A DNA stretch of 64,000 bases from Ficedula albicollis. Its lineage: Eukaryota; Chordata; Aves; Passeriformes; Muscicapidae. Of the stretch, positions 57,259 through 64,000 are shown in pieces. How positions within the stretch are numbered: the stretch's first letter is position 1; every line of letters begins with the position of its first letter. The stretch covers positions 8,586,800 to 8,650,799 of the forward strand of contig NC_021686.1 of NCBI RefSeq assembly GCF_000247815.1, in the 5' to 3' direction. A program made the position numbers and the translations under genes. Below the pieces are notes generated by a model. That model was given only the letters and a program-made list of their open reading frames with translations, did not search any database and was not told where the DNA came from.

Positions 57259-59036
57259 GATTTTTCTTTTCCAAGTTAAATGTACAGGAACTGAATAGTT
57301 ACTACCGAGCTACAAGATGTCAGGAATGCAGTAATGCTTCAACCACGAGCAGTTTCCACGGACTAAGAGATTAAGATTGATTAAGATTTTCAACCTTACC
57401 AACACGGATTCGCACACCTGATTTCTTTTGATCTACATTCAAAACTACACAAGGTTTTGTTTTCTTTTTTCTTCCCCCCTTCAACTGCAGCAGTGTTGGA
57501 TGAGAAGTGGGGTGTTTACACCAGGTCTGTGTTCTCTGACCTCCAACAGAGTGTCCTGGAAATGCTCTGCCCTGTGCAGCCTGGGCACTGCCGGGCACAG
57601 GAAGCAACGTGCACACCATGGAAAAGAAGGAATCCTTCCAAACACTACCCAGAGAGAGAAGACAGTATTTTGGGGGCCAAAAAGAGAGCAGGTAATTCGA
57701 AGTGGGATGGGGAAGAGGTGTCTTTGTTAATGGCAGAGCCCCAAGGGCAGGCAGCCTCTCCACATCCCCCATCACTCCGAACACCTGCACCAGTTCCTCT
57801 CCAAAATCATTATTTTCAACCTGTTCAGCCCATCAACAATCCTAGAAGAAAACTTTCCTAAAGAGAACTCATCTCCTTCACCCCTGAGGCTCTCAACACT
57901 CTCCTGCCAGCAGCATAAGGCCACAGGCAGGAGCTGCTCCCCAGGGAAGCCAAACACGCTGTGCTGAGCCCCAGCCTGCTGCTGAGGAGAGCAGAGAATG
58001 GGATAAGGCACCTTTTAGCTCCAGAATTTGGAAATTCCTTAGGAAATCCGTGCAGAGCCGTTCCCACATCCCAAGCACACTGACCACCCAAGGGTTTCAT
58101 CCCAGGAGGGCTGGAGTGAGGCAGGGCACGGCCACAGCTCTGTGTTCACACCTCATCCACGGCCAGCTGAGCGCTGCCCTTTGCCTTTCCAGCTGGGAAA
58201 AGTGGCTTTGTGTTCCCAGTCCCTTCCCACAGCGGGGCTGGGATTGCTGCTGGAGCCTGGCAGGGAGTGGGACAGCCCCAGCCCTGCCCTGGGAACTCAG
58301 CTCTGCAGCTCAGCTGAGCCACCCTCACTCACACAGCCAAAGGCAGCAATAAAGAGCTTAAATGGACTTAATCTGTAACGCTTTAAAGATACACTCTGAA
58401 TGCTGAGAGTGGGGCTTTGCAGGAGGCCACGGGAAGCCAAAGGTGCTGCTCACTCCCTCACAGCAGTGCCTGCACCATCTCCAGCCCCTTTTGGAGGATG
58501 TTCTTCCAGCGGTGACACTCCCGGGCTGGGGACACCAAACCCCAGCCCCACTCCCCAGCGCCGAGCCTCGGTCACAGCTGCATCCCTCCTGGAAGCAGAT
58601 GTTGGGTCATCCCCGCTGCCAGGTCTGGCCGAAGAGTTTTTGTAGCATCTTGTGGTTCTCCTCTTCGTGATCCGTGGGGCAGGACTGGCCCTGCTCCCCA
58701 CTCCCCCTGCCACATCCACACTGCAGGTGGGGAGAGCTGTGCCCTTTGCGTTTGGGCTTTGCTTTTAAACCCCACCCTCTCCCCTCTGCAGAGCTGTTTG
58801 GGGTGAAAAATGAGCTTTTACTGCCCGGGGCAGGAGCTGCTGATGGGGGGGGAGGTTCCTAAATAACTGGAAACACATGGAACTTCATTTAAAAAAAAAC
58901 AAAAACAAACCAACAAAACAAACGTTTTTGCTTCGATAGCAAAGCCAACGAACAATTTCCAGCCACAGTCCATTTTCCCATGGTGGGAGCAGCTAATGCT
59001 GGGTGTGGGGAGATGGGGAGGGGGTCCCTGGCACCC

Positions 59037-59038
<2 letters not shown>

Positions 59039-59108
<70 letters not shown>

Positions 59109-59174
59109 TTTTCNNNNNNNNNNNNNNNNNNNNNNNNNNNNNNNNNNNNNNNNNNNNNNNNNNNNNNNNNNNNN
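59039..59174. other. 68-base G run followed by a 61-base N gap
   Basis: G from 59039 to 59106, then TTTTTTC, then N from 59114 to 59174. The G block directly abuts a declared gap, which supports the view that G runs mark unresolved sequence in this assembly. Confidence 0.95.
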
Positions 59175-59332
59175 TAACAGAAGCCTAAATGATGCAAGTA
59201 AGTAACAAGAGTTAAAATTCTTCCAGTCCTTTCTCATAGGAACAGGGGACGGTGGGCAGCCAGAGCCAGGCTCAAGAGCAAGCAAGAAAAAGAGCTTTGG
59301 TCACATTCGTCTTATGAGAATCGCTGGTGAGT

Positions 59333-59392
59333 AACAATAATAATAATAATAACAATAATAACAATAATAATAAAAAATAAAAATAAAAAGGA
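59333..59392. repeat. AAT/AAC microsatellite
   Basis: Imperfect AATAATAAC trinucleotide array passing into AAAAT units, in the NHERF2 3' UTR. Confidence 0.9.
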
Positions 59393-59528
59393 CTTTAAAA
59401 TACGCCTTGTAAAAGCAACCAGTGAAGAGCAGAGCACAAAGCATCTCCCGTGGACACCGAGGACAAGGGCGTAGGCACCTCCGGAAGGTCCGGGCCGGGC
59501 GGGGAGCGGGCGGCGGCTCCAGCGGGGC

Positions 59529-62190
59529 TCAGAAATTGCTGAAAATCTCCCGCTTCTTGTTCCAGTCCATCTGCGGCGCTCGCTTCTTCACACGCTTGGC
59601 CCTCACCTTCTCCTTGGCCTCGGCAGCTGTGGGGCTCAGGCTCAGCCCACTCTCCTCGAACGGGTCCTTCTTGTCCGGGTCTCCGTCCTGCGTGGCAGGG
59701 ACAGAGCTGTCAGCGCTCGCACAGCGCTGCCGTGCAGCCCCACCGCCCCTCCCGGCGTCCCTGAGCCGGGAAAACCCTCCAGGGCTGCTGGGGAGGATCA
59801 GGATTTGACAGCAAGGTCTCACAGATATCAATGTGTAACAGAAAGGTCTTTGAATGTAGAGTCTGAAGAAGGAATAGAAATGAAAGCGAGTTTTGATGTA
59901 GGAGAAAGGAATTGCTGAGCGAGTTTTACTGGGTAACCAAGAAGGCAAAGAGCGAGTGAGTTGGAAGGGGCTTTTATGACTTAGAGCAAAGGATAAATCC
60001 ACCTCAAATAAAAGATGTTTTTACCAAGCAAAAAGATTTTCACAGACAAACAAAAATGCCATGTTGCAAGCAGAGAAAAGATCTCAGAATTTTCCAATGC
60101 AAGAAAACTGAAAACCAACTTCTAGTTTAAACTGTAACATACTAACTTTTTGTGATTGGAAAATAGTAACATGAACATGGTAATGATAGCAGTTAGGACA
60201 GGCTATAGGAAATAGTAAAGGTCATAGTAACATGAACATGGTAATGACAGCAGTTAGGACAGGCTATAGGAAATAGTAAAGGTGTTGATTGGTTGCATTG
60301 TAATAAGATGCACAGCAGAGAAAGGAATATAATGCTTTGTAACGTGAATAGAACAGAGCTTCAGGACACACAGAATGCCTACAGCCAGCAGCTCTAGGCT
60401 CACCCACGGCCCACAACTGCTGTAACTTGGTGCTGTCACATTCCCATTCCCAAATGTCCTGGGGCAGGGGACAGCACAGCAGAGACCCCACAGAGCACCT
60501 GCCCCATGTATAGCAGAACCTTGGGCTAAAGGTAAATTGTTGAGCACTTTGCAAATCCCCTACTTCTTAATACAAATGCTCACCTCTTATTTTTCAAAGA
60601 GGAAACAACCTGCTAAGTCATTAATGCCTGAGAATGCCAATCTATGCCCTGCGTTGACTTTTGGTTGCCACTTCACCTTGCCCAACAAGTTTTGTCCCTT
60701 TCCAGTGTTGAGCCACACCACAGAAACCCCTTCAGCCCAGCCTGTAACCAAAAACAACTCCTCCCCTCCTTTAAACTCTGTGATAAATTCACTGTGCTCC
60801 AAACTAAAAAGAAAATTGGCTTTTTAAAATTTTAGCCTGCCCTGGTGCTGCAAGCAGCACTTGAGCCTCACAGTTCTGCTCCTCATGGATCCCCAGCCTT
60901 GCTGTAGCTCATCAGTGTAATCACACCTCAGATCCCAAATCCTGCAGACATCCCTTCACCTTCCAAATTATCAAGCAGGAATCACTGCCCTAAAAGAGGC
61001 CAGTGAACACCCACAGTGCAAGGGATGAGAGAAAAGCCTGGATTTTGGTTGCTGGGTGGGCACAAATGAACCCAAGCCTGGGAGATAAATTGAAAACTCA
61101 TCAATGCACAGCCCTGTGTAGAAGGGACAGGGAGTGTTTGGGATTTTTACCTCAGATTCCTTCCCAGGACTCTGCAGGTCGCTGTGAGATGAAGATGTGG
61201 ATCCTCCATTCAGCTGGAGAAAAGGAAAATGTCAGTGTGGTTTGTGCCAGACAGAGTTAAACACAATAAATCCCCAGGTACAGCAATGCTGGGCTGCTCC
61301 AGGGGTGGAATGGAGCCCGGGGACAATGTCCTGCTCAGGGGACCCTACACACACAGGAGCTCCCTGGGACTCCCAGCAGAACTGGGACACTGCCACCTCC
61401 TCCTCTCTCCCTGGGATTAAATGAGGCTGAAATTGGCCTTATTCAACCTCTAAATTAAAGCTCTAGTGGGGAGTAATTAAAACAGGCAGCAGCAGTAAAG
61501 CTGAGCTAAATGAGCCTTGGGGATTTGAGCATCCAGGCTCACCTGGCACAGGTGGGAGCCAGGGCAGGACCCTGATCCCTCCTGCTTACTCCAACACATC
61601 CCCCCAGGCTGCTGCTCCGGGCTATTGATGCCTTGGGGTTTAGCTTTTTTTCTGCTTACTCCAACACATCCCCCAGGCTGCTGCTCTGGGCTATTGATGC
61701 CTTGGGGTTTAGCTTTTTTATTTCTCAGAATCTCTGCTGCTTAGTGTGTAACTCTGAAATTCCATGTTAGGTGTTAGTTAGTTCTCTTCACAGGGTAGTT
61801 GGACAAAACAATTCCTTTCTAGCTAGAGAATCAAGGACAACTGGTACCCAAAAAGCAAAAACCACAGCCAGGGAAAGGGGGCAAACCAGGGGCTGATACT
61901 TCATAGCCTGGGGCTGTGGCTGGATAATTGACCCCAATATGTAGATGAACCAAAACTCATAAAAGTGTAAAACTCATGACTGGGATCCATCCTGGATTTG
62001 ATTTGGGTGTAGCCCCAGCCAGGCTCTTGCACTGGCCAAGGTGAATCCTTTCAATAAATTCCTGTTTTATCCCTTTTGCTCTGTCCAGTCTGCTCCAGCT
62101 GAGCCTTTCCGGGCATCACTGTCACCAGGGGCAGGTGAGGACTCACCTGAGTCTGTGCAGATCCGTTTGTCATGGGCTGGGGCACCACAC
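59529..62190 (-). CDS. NHERF2: NHERF2 scaffold, last three coding exons
   Basis: NHERF2 (SLC9A3R2) is a two-PDZ scaffold that links NHE3 and other membrane proteins to ezrin in the cell cortex. Exons on the minus strand: 62190-62147 ([14 protein letters not shown]), 61213-61151 ([20 protein letters not shown]), 59687-59529 ([20 protein letters not shown] onward, ending [16 protein letters not shown] and TGA). Phases are 1-0, 0-0 and 0-stop. The C-terminal block is the ezrin/radixin/moesin-binding tail. Its [20 protein letters not shown] wording fits NHERF2 and not NHERF1. The PDZ exons are beyond the right edge. Tail to tail with NTHL1, as in mammals. Confidence 0.94.
59806..60500. mobile_element. 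Unassigned repeat-like AT-rich block with 61-bp duplication
   Basis: An intron block of different texture from its neighbours. It holds a 61-base tandem duplication (ATAGTAACATGAACATGGTA at 60163 and 60224). It looks like a degraded retroviral LTR or other repeat, but I could not define ends or a target-site duplication. Confidence 0.35.
61582..61720. repeat. 70-bp tandem duplication in an NHERF2 intron
   Basis: CTGCTTACTCCAACACATCC starts at 61582 and 61652. The copies differ by about three bases. Confidence 0.95.
61765..62115 (+). mobile_element. LTR-like element next to an NHERF2 exon
   Basis: Starts near TGTTAGGTGTTAGTTAGTTC. It contains TTTCAATAAATTCCTGTTTT and GCTCTGTCCAGTCTGCTCCA, an R/U5-like order. 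It ends about 30 bases from the exon at 62147. No target-site duplication was found, so the borders are tentative. Confidence 0.45.
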
Positions 62191-63786
<1,596 letters not shown>

Positions 63787-64000
63787 TCCTCTTACCCTGC
63801 AAAGAGCAGAATTTACCAGAGCCCTTTGGCACCAAGGCAGGTGCCAGGCAGACCCAACTCCTGCTCCCTGGTGAATGCAGGGCCTGGAGCACCCAGCCAC
63901 CCTCCCCAGGGCTCTGTCCCCTCCCAGAACAAGGGCTCCTTTATGGCAGTGCCAGCACAAAGCTGGCTCCTCCTCGGAGCATCTGACACCCTGTGGCTCC

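Larger units (their letters stand above)
57190..59528 (-). other. NHERF2: NHERF2 3' UTR (probable)
   Basis: Extends from the stop to minus-strand AATAAA signals at 57253-57258 or 57194-57199. It contains an AAT/AAC-rich microsatellite at 59333-59392, a 68-base G run and an N gap. No coding signal. Confidence 0.6.

Noticed and set aside
59529..60002. 157-codon frame starting [10 protein letters not shown] as a separate small gene
   Set aside because: Its 3' third is the last NHERF2 exon; the upstream part is intronic repeat-like sequence before the CAG acceptor.

Overview
This is vertebrate nuclear DNA, almost certainly from a bird and probably a songbird. The genes are split by short GT-AG introns. 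The dispersed repeats are CR1 LINE 3' ends and ERV solo LTRs of the kind common in passerines. The window carries four neighbouring genes in the conserved order PKD1, TSC2, NTHL1, NHERF2 (the human 16p13.3 block, here in the opposite orientation). I recognised the genes by translating exons and checking that the splice phases chain together; no database search was possible.

Layout. (1) 1-13925, plus strand: the 3' part of PKD1, 17 exons ending in a long 3' UTR. They encode the last membrane segments, the TOP domain, the channel-like core and the C-terminal coiled coil of polycystin-1. (2) 14210-47879, minus strand: all 41 coding exons of TSC2 (tuberin), tail to tail with PKD1 about 300 bp away. 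The GAP domain is at the low-coordinate end. Both cassette exons known from mammals (129 and 69 bp) are present. (3) 47880-51641: the TSC2/NTHL1 head-to-head interval, filled by minisatellites and a 743-base pure G run. The first exons of both genes are not visible. (4) 51642-56458, plus strand: NTHL1 exons 2-6. (5) 57190-62190 and beyond, minus strand: the last three coding exons and 3' UTR of NHERF2. Its PDZ-domain exons lie past the right edge.

The genes are not an operon; their link is long-range synteny. PKD1 and TSC2 are both tied to cilia and mTOR signalling and are co-deleted in a human contiguous-gene syndrome. TSC2 and NTHL1 share a divergent promoter in mammals.

The most notable items are: a 373-bp tandem duplication of the TSC2 exon that holds the catalytic asparagine, whose phase forbids using both copies; four pure-G blocks (52 to 857 bases) that look like assembly or sequencing artefacts, one betrayed by an 11-base overlap on its two sides; a gap-like loss in TSC2 exon 34 that removes the AKT-site segment; three solo LTRs with target-site duplications; and an unusual number of short local tandem duplications. 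I found no evidence of an undescribed multi-gene system.
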